This document shows positions 37,267 through 46,040 of a stretch of DNA of 64,000 bases, piece by piece. The notes under the pieces were generated by a model. The model worked only from the letters and a program-made list of their open reading frames with translations. It did no database searches and was not told where the DNA came from. The position numbers were made by a program, and so were the translations under genes. Numbering within the stretch: the first letter of the stretch is position 1; every line of letters starts with the position of its first letter. Source of the stretch: AP-15 sp963795485 (GTDB taxonomy: Bacteria > Pseudomonadota > Alphaproteobacteria > ATCC43930 > CGMCC-115725); contig CAWCIL010000006.1 of assembly GCA_963795485.1 (NCBI GenBank), forward strand, positions 620,001-684,000, given 5' to 3'.

Positions 37267-38073
37267 TCAATACGGGCTGCTGCTCCCGCTAGCGGCGGGC
37301 TTCGCAGGGCGCTGCCGCCGCGCATTTCTGCACCGCCGCCGGCCGCCCATCGTCACGAAGCGGGTGTCGCCGCCGACGGTGACGAACTTGAAGCCCATCT
37401 CGATCATCTGCTTCGCATAGGCGGGTGCGCCGCAATGGATGCCGGGCTTGACGCCGTGCTTTTTGCAGCCGTCGAGCACCTTTTTGAGCGCGGTCATCAT
37501 CCACTCGTCGGGCTTGTCGCCGCCCGGCGGATAGCCGTGCGAAATCGACAAATCGGCTGGGCCGACATAGACCGCGTCGAGCCCCTTGACCGACAGGATC
37601 TGGTCGAGATTGGCGATCGCCTCGGCAGTCTCGATCATGCCGAAGGCGACGACGATGTCGTTGGCCTTGGCATGGTAATCTGCGCCGCCATAGAGCGAGG
37701 CGCGGATCGGCCCCGAGCTGCGGTGGCCCAACGGCGCATACCGCATCGAATCGGCGAGCTTCTCAGCTTCGGCGCGGGTATTGATCATCGGGCAGATGAT
37801 GCCGTAGGCGCCGGCGTCGAGAGCCTTTTGGATATGGGCCGGGTCGTTCCACGGCACCCGCACCAACGGCACCGTCTCGGTCGTCGAGATGCCTTGCAGC
37901 ATCGTCACCATCATCTGGTAGTCGATCATGCCGTGCTGCATATCGACGACCAGCGAATCCCAGCCGGCATGGGCCATGACCTCGGCCGAAAAGCTCGACG
38001 GGATGCCGCACCAGCTGTTGATGACGGGCTTGCCCGCCTGCCACAATTCCCGAACCCGGTTCGCCCGCGCCAT
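37267..38073 (-). CDS. HpcH/HpaI family aldolase
   Basis: Metal-dependent class II aldolase cleaving 2-keto-3-deoxy or 4-hydroxy-2-oxo acids to pyruvate. GWDSLVVDMQHGMIDYQ carries the catalytic His; VPLVRVPWNDPAHIQKALD, MIETAEAIANLD (metal Glu) and DAVYVGPADLSISHG (metal Asp) follow. The 268 residues include a basic C-terminal tail beyond the usual end. Clustered with a hydroxyacid dehydrogenase and a lactonase, it suggests sugar-acid breakdown. Confidence 0.9.
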   Translation of the reverse strand: MARANRVRELWQAGKPVINSWCGIPSSFSAEVMAHAGWDSLVVDMQHGMIDYQMMVTMLQGISTTETVPLVRVPWNDPAHIQKALDAGAYGIICPMINTRAEAEKLADSMRYAPLGHRSSGPIRASLYGGADYHAKANDIVVAFGMIETAEAIANLDQILSVKGLDAVYVGPADLSISHGYPPGGDKPDEWMMTALKKVLDGCKKHGVKPGIHCGAPAYAKQMIEMGFKFVTVGGDTRFVTMGGRRRCRNARRQRPAKPAASGSSSPY

Positions 38074-38209
38074 CCGATCCTCCCATGCAATGCAAGGCCG
38101 CGATCCCGCCAGCTAACCGGCTGCCTGTCAAGCGTTGGCGCCTCGCCCCCCCTCGGCCGGTTCGTCGGGCCATACCGAAGTGGTAGGATCGGAACGATAA
38201 TTTAGCGGG

Positions 38210-38377
38210 ATGCAATCAGGGTCACATCAGTTGTATCGGCACCCGGACGGGCGGCGCGCGACTTTGACCTTCCACCACCCCGGCCAAACTTTCGCTGCGA
38301 AGACGCTACGGTCGATGATCGAGCTACAAGCACCCTGGACGGAGGACGACGTCCGCCGGCTCAGGCTGATCCGGTGA
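38210..38377 (+). pseudogene. HicA-type toxin, C-terminal fragment
   Basis: A 55-codon frame reads GSHQLYRHPDGRRATLTFHH, then PGQTF and KTLRSMIE. This matches the HicA mRNA-interferase pattern GSHH.yrHPDGRr.tvPfH...KTLrsIL. The catalytic His in GSH is kept, but the N-terminal helix and strand are missing, because an in-frame TAA lies at 38198. No HicB antitoxin is adjacent. Probably a decayed remnant; an unusual short form cannot be excluded. Confidence 0.62.
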
Positions 38378-38389
38378 CCTCGATGATCC

Positions 38390-41300
38390 CTATTCCGCCG
38401 CCATCGCCGGGCGCTCGCCGAGGTGGTGCAGGCAGCGGTCGATCCATAATTTGGTCAGCTTTTCCTGGGCGCCGTTTTGCGACAGGCGGCGGCGCAGCGC
38501 GGCGAAATCGACACGGTCCATCTCCTGGTCCTGGTTGAAGCACGAGAACACGACGGTTTCGGTGCCGGTCATCGGGTCGCGGTGGCGCTGCAGGCACTGC
38601 GCGCAGATTTCCTTCATCATGCACTGCATCGGTGAGTTGATCGACGCGATCGCCCGATGATCCGGCCGGAAATAATGTTCGAGCGAGGCCCGGCGCGCCT
38701 CGGCAACCGCGTTCATCATGCCGTCCGAACCGATCGCGACGATGCGGTCGACCTCGGCGAGCGGGATCGGGGCCGGGCCCAGCATGCCCGAGCCATAGGC
38801 GGCGATCGCCTCGACGATGTTGCCGACAAACGCCATATCCTGCGGCCGGCCGGGCGCGAAGCCCGGCGCCTCGTCGCAGCACCACACGACGCTGTCGGCG
38901 GAGCGCTCGATATCCTCGACCTTATAGCGATCCTCGATCGCCTTGTAGCCGGCGAAGTAGAGCACCCGCGAGCCCTGCGCCCTGAACGCCGCGGCGATCG
39001 AGAACAGGACCGCGTTGCCGAGCCCGCCGCCGACCAGCAGGACGGTCTCGCCCGAAGGCGTCTCGGTCGGCGTGCCGGTCGGCCCCATCAGGATCACCGG
39101 CTCGCCCGGCTTAAGGAGCGCGCACAGATCGGAGGAACCGCCCATTTCGAGGACGATCGTCGACAACAGCCCGTTATCGCGATCGACCCCGGCGCCGGTC
39201 AGCGCCAAGCCCTCCATCGCCAGCGTCGTGCCGTCAACCCGCGGTGCCAAAGTCTCGTAATTCTGCAGACGGTAGAACTGGCCGGGCTTGAACGCGCGGG
39301 CTGCCATCGGCGCCCGCACCACGATCTCGATGATCTTTGGGGTCAGCCTGATGACCTCGTGCACCCGCCCGCGCAATTCGTCGTCGAGCCGTGCCCGCAT
39401 CTCGGCTGCGTTTGGCGCCGCCGGCCGCCGCCGTGAAAGTATCCGGCTGACCACCGGATAGCCCAGGGTGGCGCCGCCCATCGCCTTGACGACGTTTCCC
39501 GAAAAGCTCGGATGCAAATCGCCGAAAAAGCTGACCGCGCGGCCGTCCTCGCGCAAATTCATCAGCACTCGCACCGCCGCGGGCTTGGCAACCCGCTCGG
39601 GCGTGACCGGGTGGCCCGCCTCGTCGAATGCCTGGAAATAGCGTCCGTCGAGGGTGACGTTCGCCGGGTCCTCGCGGGCGAGCACGGTGTTGGGCTGGGT
39701 TCCCGCGGCGACCAGGATCGTGCGCGCCGGCAGCACCACTTCCTCGCCCGGCCCTTGATCGGGCTCGGGCCGGCCGCCGCCGACCTCCTCGCGGCGATGC
39801 CGCGTCAGCCGCAATGCCGCCGCCTGGCCGTAGAGATCGACCTCGACCGCGACCGGGGTCAATGCCTCGGCGAAGCGGATGCCTTCCTCCATCGCCTTGG
39901 CCACTTCCTCATGGTTGAGGGTGTAGCTCGGCGCATCGACCAGCCGTCGGCGATAGGCGATCGTGACCCCGCCCCAGCCGTCGAGCAATGCCGCCAGACG
40001 CGGCGCACGGCTTTCGCGGCGGGCGGCATCGCGTTCGGCGCGGATCGCCCGGCCATGGTCGATGAACTCGGCGGCGGCCTCGCGCTCGGCCGCGTTCCAC
40101 TGCCCGCGCACCGCCTCCTCGCCGCGTTCGAGGACCAGGGTTTCATAGCGCGACAGGAACTTCTCGACCTGCACCGGGTAATAGGCGAGCGACTCGGTCG
40201 CGGTGTCGATCGCGGTCAGCCCGCCGCCGATCACGACCACTGGCAGGCGCACGGTGAGATTGGCGATATTGTCGGTCTTGGCGGCGCCGGTCAGCTGCAA
40301 TGCCATCAGAAAATCCGAGGCCTGGCGCACTCCGGGGGCGAGATTGTTCTGCATCGGGATCACGGTCGGCCGGCCGGCCCCGGCGCACAGCGCCACATGG
40401 TCAAAGCCCAGATCGAACGCGCTGTCGATGCCGATCGTGCCGCCGAAGCGCACCCCGCCATACATCGCGAATTGGGCGCGGCGTTCGAGCAGCAGGCGCA
40501 CGATTTTCAGGAAATTCTTGTCCCAGCGCACGGTGATGCCGTATTCGGCGACCCCGCCGAAACCGGCCATGACCCGGTCGTCGAGACCTTCCACCAGGCT
40601 CGCCACGTCGCGGATCGGGCGGAACGGCTGCCGGCTGCCGTCGGGCATCACTCCGGAGATTTCGGCCGGCAACGGCTCGATCTTCAGCCCGTCGATCGCG
40701 GCGACGAAATGGCCGTCGTTGATCAAATGATGCGCGAGGGTGAACCCGGCCGGGCCGAGGCCCACGACCAGCACCTTGTAGCCGCTCGCCGGCCGCGGCA
40801 ACGGCCGGCGCAGATTGAGCGGGTTCCACCGCGTCAACAGCGAATAGATCTCGAAGCCCCAAGGGAGACCCAGCACGTCCTTTAGGGTACGGGTCTCGAT
40901 CTGCGGAATATCGACCGGCTCCTGGCGCTGATAGATGCAGGCCTTCATGCAGTCGTTGCAGATGCGGTGCCCGGTCGCGGCGCAGATCGGGTTGTCGACG
41001 GCGACGATCGCCAAGGCGCCGAGGCTAAGCCCGCGCGCCTTGACCAAATTCATCTCGGAAATCTTTTCTTCGAGCGGGCAGCCGGCGAGGGTGACGCCGA
41101 ACACGCTCTTCTTGAACGCGCCGTCCTTCTCCTTGAGGCCCTTGGAGCAGCTGTCCTTCCCCTGGTTGTGGCACCAGATGCAGTAATTCGCCTGGTCGAG
41201 CGCGCCCGTCAGGTCGGTGCCGTGATCGGTCAGGGCAAAGCCCTCGCGGCGGCGCCATTCGTCCTCGGGCAGCCGCAGCATCGTGACGCCGTCATGCTCG

Positions 41301-41926
41301 ATGGTCTCGACCGGCACCAGATGATGCGGATCCAGCCGCTGCGGCACCTTGAACAACACGCCGCGACGGTGCTGGTCGCGGCCTGCGGGCGACAAGGTGG
41401 CCCAGGCGGCGTAGCGCTGCGCCACATCGAGGGCCGCGGCATGCCCGGCCTCATCCTCGAGCCAGCGCGCGACATGCTCGGCATAGCGCTGTTCCCAGTC
41501 GGCGATCGGCTCGTCCGGCGGAGCACCCGTCAACCGGTCGAGTTCGCGGGCGAGCCCGGGCCCGTCGAGCGCCGCCGCGTCCGTTTCCTTGACCCCCTTG
41601 ACTGCGCGGCGCTGCACGAACAGGCGCTTGACCGAATAAAGCGGCGCCAGTGCGTGATGGCGCGCCTGCAACGCCCGGACCTCTTGCGTGATCCCGAACA
41701 GCCCGCCGAGGAAATCTTCTACATGCGGCGCCAACTCGACCAACAAATCCGATTCCGCCGCCCGCCCCAATCCGTCCGGATCGCGCCGCGCCATCATCAG
41801 CCGGTCATGCAGCGCAACAGCGGCTTCAGCGAGATGGCGGACGAACTCACGATCGACGCGCACGAGGCCGTCGCGATGGTAGAGGTCGGAAAAAAGAACC
41901 CCGTCTTTCAGCGCGAGATCGGTCAT
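38390..41926 (-). CDS. Large iron-sulfur flavoprotein oxidoreductase (GltD-like FAD core with PyrK-like C-terminal module)
   Basis: A 1178-residue multi-domain redox protein; ATG 41926 is chosen because upstream text is not protein-like. Cys groups ANYCIWCHNQGKDSCSKG (about residue 250) and HRICNDCMKACIYQ (about 320) suggest Fe-S clusters. VLVVGLGPAGFTLAHHL (about 387) and VVVIGGGLTAIDTATES are two dinucleotide folds, as in the glutamate synthase small subunit. From about 850 there is a ferredoxin-reductase-like module (FKPGQFYRLQNYE, LLVGGGLGNAVLFSIAAAF). It ends with Cys for a further cluster (CMMKEICAQCLQ and VVFSCFNQDQ). It probably moves electrons between NAD(P)H and an unknown partner. 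Confidence 0.75.
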   Translation of the reverse strand: MTDLALKDGVLFSDLYHRDGLVRVDREFVRHLAEAAVALHDRLMMARRDPDGLGRAAESDLLVELAPHVEDFLGGLFGITQEVRALQARHHALAPLYSVKRLFVQRRAVKGVKETDAAALDGPGLARELDRLTGAPPDEPIADWEQRYAEHVARWLEDEAGHAAALDVAQRYAAWATLSPAGRDQHRRGVLFKVPQRLDPHHLVPVETIEHDGVTMLRLPEDEWRRREGFALTDHGTDLTGALDQANYCIWCHNQGKDSCSKGLKEKDGAFKKSVFGVTLAGCPLEEKISEMNLVKARGLSLGALAIVAVDNPICAATGHRICNDCMKACIYQRQEPVDIPQIETRTLKDVLGLPWGFEIYSLLTRWNPLNLRRPLPRPASGYKVLVVGLGPAGFTLAHHLINDGHFVAAIDGLKIEPLPAEISGVMPDGSRQPFRPIRDVASLVEGLDDRVMAGFGGVAEYGITVRWDKNFLKIVRLLLERRAQFAMYGGVRFGGTIGIDSAFDLGFDHVALCAGAGRPTVIPMQNNLAPGVRQASDFLMALQLTGAAKTDNIANLTVRLPVVVIGGGLTAIDTATESLAYYPVQVEKFLSRYETLVLERGEEAVRGQWNAAEREAAAEFIDHGRAIRAERDAARRESRAPRLAALLDGWGGVTIAYRRRLVDAPSYTLNHEEVAKAMEEGIRFAEALTPVAVEVDLYGQAAALRLTRHRREEVGGGRPEPDQGPGEEVVLPARTILVAAGTQPNTVLAREDPANVTLDGRYFQAFDEAGHPVTPERVAKPAAVRVLMNLREDGRAVSFFGDLHPSFSGNVVKAMGGATLGYPVVSRILSRRRPAAPNAAEMRARLDDELRGRVHEVIRLTPKIIEIVVRAPMAARAFKPGQFYRLQNYETLAPRVDGTTLAMEGLALTGAGVDRDNGLLSTIVLEMGGSSDLCALLKPGEPVILMGPTGTPTETPSGETVLLVGGGLGNAVLFSIAAAFRAQGSRVLYFAGYKAIEDRYKVEDIERSADSVVWCCDEAPGFAPGRPQDMAFVGNIVEAIAAYGSGMLGPAPIPLAEVDRIVAIGSDGMMNAVAEARRASLEHYFRPDHRAIASINSPMQCMMKEICAQCLQRHRDPMTGTETVVFSCFNQDQEMDRVDFAALRRRLSQNGAQEKLTKLWIDRCLHHLGERPAMAAE

Positions 41927-42506
41927 CGGCAGCGGAAATCCAGCAGCAGCCAAGAGCTCGATAGGGCAGGTAAGTGGTGCCGGGGCGGTCCACTCACGCC
42001 AATTCGCCGCGCCAGGGTTGCGCTCGCCTCGGCATTGCCATTTGCTGAATGTTGGGCCGCCGCTGCTTCCAGTAAAGGGCGCACCCCGCCAAACTCGTGG
42101 CGGTCGCGGCGCCGGCGCGCGGGTCCCTCCTGCACTTCCTCTCGCATCCGCCGCCGCTGCTCCAGCCTCTTGATAGCACGCCGCAACCGCGAACTGTCTC
42201 GCCAATCTTGCGGGATAGAACACCGGCGCCGGGCTGCGTTCGATGAAGTCGTCCATGCCGGCCGTCTTGTTTCTTGTGCGCAGCCCATGGGTTCGCGCTT
42301 TGCCCGGCTGACAGGCGACGCGACGAAGCAATCTCGGGTTCGCGCACCGCAATCAGCCATTTTGCCAGTGTCGCGCGCAGAGCCGAATGCCCGGCAAACC
42401 CCTGGCAATCGACCGCCCGAGTCTATTACGATTGCGGCCAAAGCGGAGACCGAGCCGGCCCAAAGCCCCGCAACTCCGCAAGCAAAGAATATTGGGAGTG
42501 GAAACG
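41927..42506. other. 580-base gap between divergent genes
   Basis: Frames are open on both strands but show no recognisable protein. It should hold promoters for the flavoprotein (minus) and the MFS gene (plus). GCGACGCGACGAAGCAATC at 42315-42333 matches part of the dispersed palindrome at 35618 and 45669. Confidence 0.5.
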
Positions 42507-43889
42507 ATGTTGGGGTTTTTGCACCGTGATCGCACGGTGGCGCCGCCTGGCTACAACCGGTGGCTGATCCCGCCGGCCGCGCTATGCGTCCATCTCTGCA
42601 TCGGCCAAGTCTACGCGTTCAGCGTTTTCAATCTGCCGATGACAAAACTGATCGGCATCAGCACGCACGCGCCCGAGGATTGGAAGCTGACCGATCTCGG
42701 CTGGATCTTCAGCATCGCGATCGTTTGTCTCGGCGCGGCCGCGGCACTGCGCGGTCGCTGGGTCGAGGAAGGTGGGCCGCGCCGGGCAATGTTCACCTCG
42801 GCCTTGTGCTGGTCGAGCGGATTTTTTGTGTCGGCGATCGGAGTTTACCTCCACAAATTGTGGATCGTCTACCTGGGGTACGGCGCGCTCGGCGGGATCG
42901 GTCTCGGGATCGCTTATATCTCGCCGGTATCGACCCTGATCCGATGGTTTCCCGACCGGCCGGGCATGGCGACGGGCATGGCGATCATGGGCTTTGGCGG
43001 CGGCGCCTTCATCGCCGCACCGCTTTCCGTATGGCTGATGAGCGAGTTCTCGACCCCGACCCATGTCGGCGTCGCCGAGACGTTTGTCGTCATGGGCCTC
43101 CTCTATCTCTGCTTTATGATGGTTGGGGCGGCGATCGTGCGGGTTCCGCCGCCGGGCTGGCAGCCGCTGGGGTATGTCGCGCCGGTCCAGCCGAAACGGC
43201 TGGTAACGACCCGCGACGTGTTCGTCTACGACGCGCTGAAGACACCGCAGTTCTGGCTGGTGTGGCTGGTCTTGTGCCTTAACGTGACCGCCGGCATCGG
43301 TGTCTTGGGACAGGCCTCCGCGATGAGCCAGGAAATGTTCCATCACCGCATCACCGCAGTCGCCGCAGCGGGCCTGGTGGGCTTGTTCAGCCTGTTTAAC
43401 ATGGGCGGGCGCTACTTCTGGTCTTCGATCTCCGATCACGTCGGACGCAAGAACACCTATTTCGTGTTTTTTGCGCTCGGCACACTACTCTACACAGTAG
43501 TGCCGCACAGCGGTGCGGTCCGCAGCGTCGCGTTGTTTGTGTTTTGTTATGCGGTGATTTTCAGCATGTATGGCGGGGGTTTCGCGACCGTCCCCGCCTA
43601 TTTGCGCGACCTGTTCGGCACCCGCTATGTCGGTGCCATTCACGGGTGGCTGCTGACTGCCTGGTCGATGGCGGGGATCCTTGGCCCGGTGCTGGTCAAC
43701 TACATCCGCGAATACAACGTGACCCACGGCGTCGCCGCCGCGCGGGCCTATAACCTGACGATGTATGTGATGGCGTGCCTGCTCGTCCTCGGCTTTGTCG
43801 CCAACGCCCTGATCAGGCCGGTGGCCGAGCGGCACTACATCGGGGAGGCGGCTCGGGGCGGCCTCGGACGCCCGGCCTCGGCGGAGTGA
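42507..43889 (+). CDS. MFS transporter, oxalate/formate antiporter (OFA) type
   Basis: A 460-residue protein with 12 predicted helices. PAALCVHLCIGQVYAFSVF is the first; the MFS signature loop RWFPDRPGMATGMAIMGFG precedes helix 5-6, and FNMGGRYFWSSISDHVGRKN is the second-half counterpart. The family carries oxalate, formate or other monocarboxylates; the substrate here is not determined. ATG 42507 follows GGGAGTGG. It is followed after 5 bases by a 43-residue partner. Confidence 0.88.
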   Translation: MLGFLHRDRTVAPPGYNRWLIPPAALCVHLCIGQVYAFSVFNLPMTKLIGISTHAPEDWKLTDLGWIFSIAIVCLGAAAALRGRWVEEGGPRRAMFTSALCWSSGFFVSAIGVYLHKLWIVYLGYGALGGIGLGIAYISPVSTLIRWFPDRPGMATGMAIMGFGGGAFIAAPLSVWLMSEFSTPTHVGVAETFVVMGLLYLCFMMVGAAIVRVPPPGWQPLGYVAPVQPKRLVTTRDVFVYDALKTPQFWLVWLVLCLNVTAGIGVLGQASAMSQEMFHHRITAVAAAGLVGLFSLFNMGGRYFWSSISDHVGRKNTYFVFFALGTLLYTVVPHSGAVRSVALFVFCYAVIFSMYGGGFATVPAYLRDLFGTRYVGAIHGWLLTAWSMAGILGPVLVNYIREYNVTHGVAAARAYNLTMYVMACLLVLGFVANALIRPVAERHYIGEAARGGLGRPASAE

Positions 43890-43894
43890 TCACC

Positions 43895-44026
43895 ATGGCG
43901 GATGATCGGCAAAGTACAGCCACCCATAACGGGATCAAACTGGTGCTCGCCTGGGGCTTTGTCGGGATTCCGCTGGTTTGGGGCGTGGTCCAGACCTTGC
44001 TCAATGCGATCAAGGCTTTTCACTAG
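43895..44026 (+). CDS. MFS transporter small subunit-like protein
   Basis: A 43-residue protein with a single helix (KLVLAWGFVGIPLVWGVVQT, then LLNAI), starting 5 bases after the OFA-type carrier. Small membrane proteins of this form are found directly after such carriers. Its role (stability or assembly of the carrier) is inferred. Confidence 0.75.
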   Translation: MADDRQSTATHNGIKLVLAWGFVGIPLVWGVVQTLLNAIKAFH

Positions 44027-44359
44027 GCTGGGCTAAGGGTCCCATCTGCAGTTTTGGTCGCCGCCGGCATTCGCGCGATTCGCGGTCTGACCTTAGGGGA
44101 GGCACGGGCTCCGCCGGCCGGGCGTCATATTGACAAATTCGTTACAATGTGATATCAGCACGCCTTCAAAAGAGAGGTTTGGAGGCGGATTAGATCCTGA
44201 TCTCGACCTCATAAAACAGGGATAACAGGCCGGCAACTCGTTGCAGCTGGGCGGCGGGTTGGGCCGTGAGGTGCTGTTGAGGCTTGCCCGGCTCCAAAAG
44301 CGAGCCGCATTTTTCGCGGTGACGGAAGGGTGAGAACCGTGGATGCGCTGACCGCTTCG
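44027..44359. other. 333-base gene-free gap
   Basis: No gene seen. It contains the second copy of the dispersed 50-bp repeat (44182-44230). A TTGACA at 44131-44136 lacks a good -10 at proper spacing. Confidence 0.45.
44182..44230. repeat. Dispersed 50-bp repeat, copy B
   Basis: Matches 6092-6141: GAGGCGG, CCTGATCTCGACCT, AAAACAGG and AACAGGC in order, with two small gaps. Like copy A, it lies beyond the 3' end of a minus-strand gene. Confidence 0.6.
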
Positions 44360-45610
44360 TCAGCCGCCGCGACCGGTGGTTTCGAGCAGCACGTTGAGCA
44401 GCACGTTGCAACCGGCGGCGAGGTCGGTGGGGGCGGCGTCTTCGATCTCGTTATGGCTGATGCCGTCCTTGCATGGCACGAACACCATCGCGCTCGGCGC
44501 CACCCGCGCCATGTAGACGGCGTCGTGGCCGGCGCCGCTAATGATGTCCTGGTGCAGATAGCCCTGCGCGCTCGCCGCGTCGCGCACCGCGGCGACCAGC
44601 GCCGGGTCAAACGGGGTCGGCGGAAAATGCCAGAATTCCTTAACCTCGGCGGCGAGTCCGCCGCTCCCGGCCGCGGCGTCAACGCATGCCTGCCGCAGCT
44701 CCTGGTCCATGCGGGACAGCACCGCGTCGTCGGGGTGGCGGAAATCGACGGTGAAGAACACCCGGCCGGGGATCGTGTTGCGCGAATTCGGGCTGACCTG
44801 GACAAAGCCGCAGGTGGCGCGGGCGGCCGGCGCATGGGCCTCGCCGATCCGGTTGACCGCGTCGATCATCCGCGCCGCGCCGAGGAGCGCGTCCTTCCGC
44901 CGCGGCATCGGCGTCGTGCCGGCATGCGCCTCCTGGCCGGTGACTGTGATCTCGTACCAACGCTGGCCCTGCGCGCCGGTCACGACGCCGATAGGCTTCT
45001 TCGCCGCTTCGAGGATCGGCCCCTGCTCGATATGCGCCTCGAAATAGGCGGTGACCTTGTGCTCGCCGGAGGGTGCGGACCCCGCGAAGCCGATGCGGGC
45101 GAGCTCGGCGCCGAGCGTCAATTCGGGAATGTTGTTGTCGCGCGTCGCCAATGCCTCGTCGAGCTTGAACACGCCGGCGAACACCCCCGACCCGACCATC
45201 GCCGGCGAGAAGCGCGAGCCTTCCTCGTTGGTCCAGGCGACGATCTCTATGGGCGCCTCGGTCTCGTAGCCGAGGTCGTTCAGGGTGCGGACGATTTCGA
45301 GCCCGGCCATGACGCCATAGGCGCCGTCGAACTTGCCCCCGGTCGGCTGAGTGTCGAGATGGCTGCCGGTCATGACCGGCGACAGGCTCGGATCGCGGCC
45401 GGGCCGACGGGCAAAGATGTTGCCGATCCCGTCGACCGTGACCGTGCAGCCGGCTTCCTCGCACCAGCGAATGAACAGGCGACGCGCCTCGGCGTCGAGA
45501 TCGCTGGCCGCGAGCCGGCACACCCCGCCCTTGGCCGTGGCGCCGATCCGCGCCAATTCGATCAGGCTCGCCCATAGCCGCTCGCCATTGACTTGGAGGT
45601 TGCCCATCAT
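44360..45610 (-). CDS. Zn-dependent M20 amidohydrolase (N-carbamoyl-L-amino acid hydrolase/allantoate amidohydrolase type)
   Basis: A 416-residue M20-fold enzyme with a two-metal site: His and Asp in MTGSHLDTQPTGGKFDGAYG, Glu pair in AWTNEEGSRFSPAM, HIEQGPILE and the C-terminal His in KDGISHNEIEDAAP. The lid domain carries GQEAHAGTTPMPRRKDALL. The family cleaves carbamoyl or ureido amides from amino acids or allantoate, and the exact substrate cannot be told. The start is ATG 45610 or 45607. Confidence 0.88.
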   Translation of the reverse strand: MMGNLQVNGERLWASLIELARIGATAKGGVCRLAASDLDAEARRLFIRWCEEAGCTVTVDGIGNIFARRPGRDPSLSPVMTGSHLDTQPTGGKFDGAYGVMAGLEIVRTLNDLGYETEAPIEIVAWTNEEGSRFSPAMVGSGVFAGVFKLDEALATRDNNIPELTLGAELARIGFAGSAPSGEHKVTAYFEAHIEQGPILEAAKKPIGVVTGAQGQRWYEITVTGQEAHAGTTPMPRRKDALLGAARMIDAVNRIGEAHAPAARATCGFVQVSPNSRNTIPGRVFFTVDFRHPDDAVLSRMDQELRQACVDAAAGSGGLAAEVKEFWHFPPTPFDPALVAAVRDAASAQGYLHQDIISGAGHDAVYMARVAPSAMVFVPCKDGISHNEIEDAAPTDLAAGCNVLLNVLLETTGRGG

Positions 45611-45668
45611 GTCCTCGCGGTTTTAGCGGTTCGATAATAGAGCCATTTCCGGCCAGAATTGGCGCAGC

Positions 45669-45754
45669 GTCATCGTTAGGAGCGTAGCGACGCGGCAACG
45701 CCGAAAGGACGATGCCAAGCGGAGCGAGATTGCTTCGCTTCGCTCGCAATAACA
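45669..45754. repeat. Palindromic dispersed repeat, second copy
   Basis: GTCATCGTTAGGAGCGTAGC at the left faces GATTGCTTCGCTTCGCTCG with CAATAAC at the right, as in 35618-35702. The rest of 45611-46040 shows no gene. Confidence 0.75.
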
Positions 45755-46040
45755 GATCCGGAGGCTGATTGCGGCTGGCACGCCGGCCGCTCTCAGGCTT
45801 TGTGTTGCGCTGGGGCTGCCATTACGGCCGGCCGGGTTGGACCAAGCTGCATCGCCGGTGGCGTGCGGGCTCAAGCGCGAGCCGGCAATACACGCATCGT
45901 CCTCGAGGATGACGTTCAGGCGGTTGACGCCGCTGCGGCCGGCGCGATCGGCTGACGGCGCAGCCGCGCTGCTGCCGACTGGCCTCGGGGCCGATCCGAT
46001 GGGCTTGACAATTCGGGCCTCGAGCGGCAGCACTTCGCGC

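Noticed and set aside
41927..42352. N-terminal extension of the large flavoprotein
   Set aside because: The frame is open for 142 more codons, but the text is low-complexity with no motifs; ATG 41926 is a natural start.
44131..44156. TTGACA promoter in the gap after the MFS genes
   Set aside because: No -10 hexamer at 16-18 bases and no plus-strand gene downstream.
45837..46040. Longer start of the lytic transglycosylase
   Set aside because: It would put a non-protein-like stretch before a good signal peptide at 46041.
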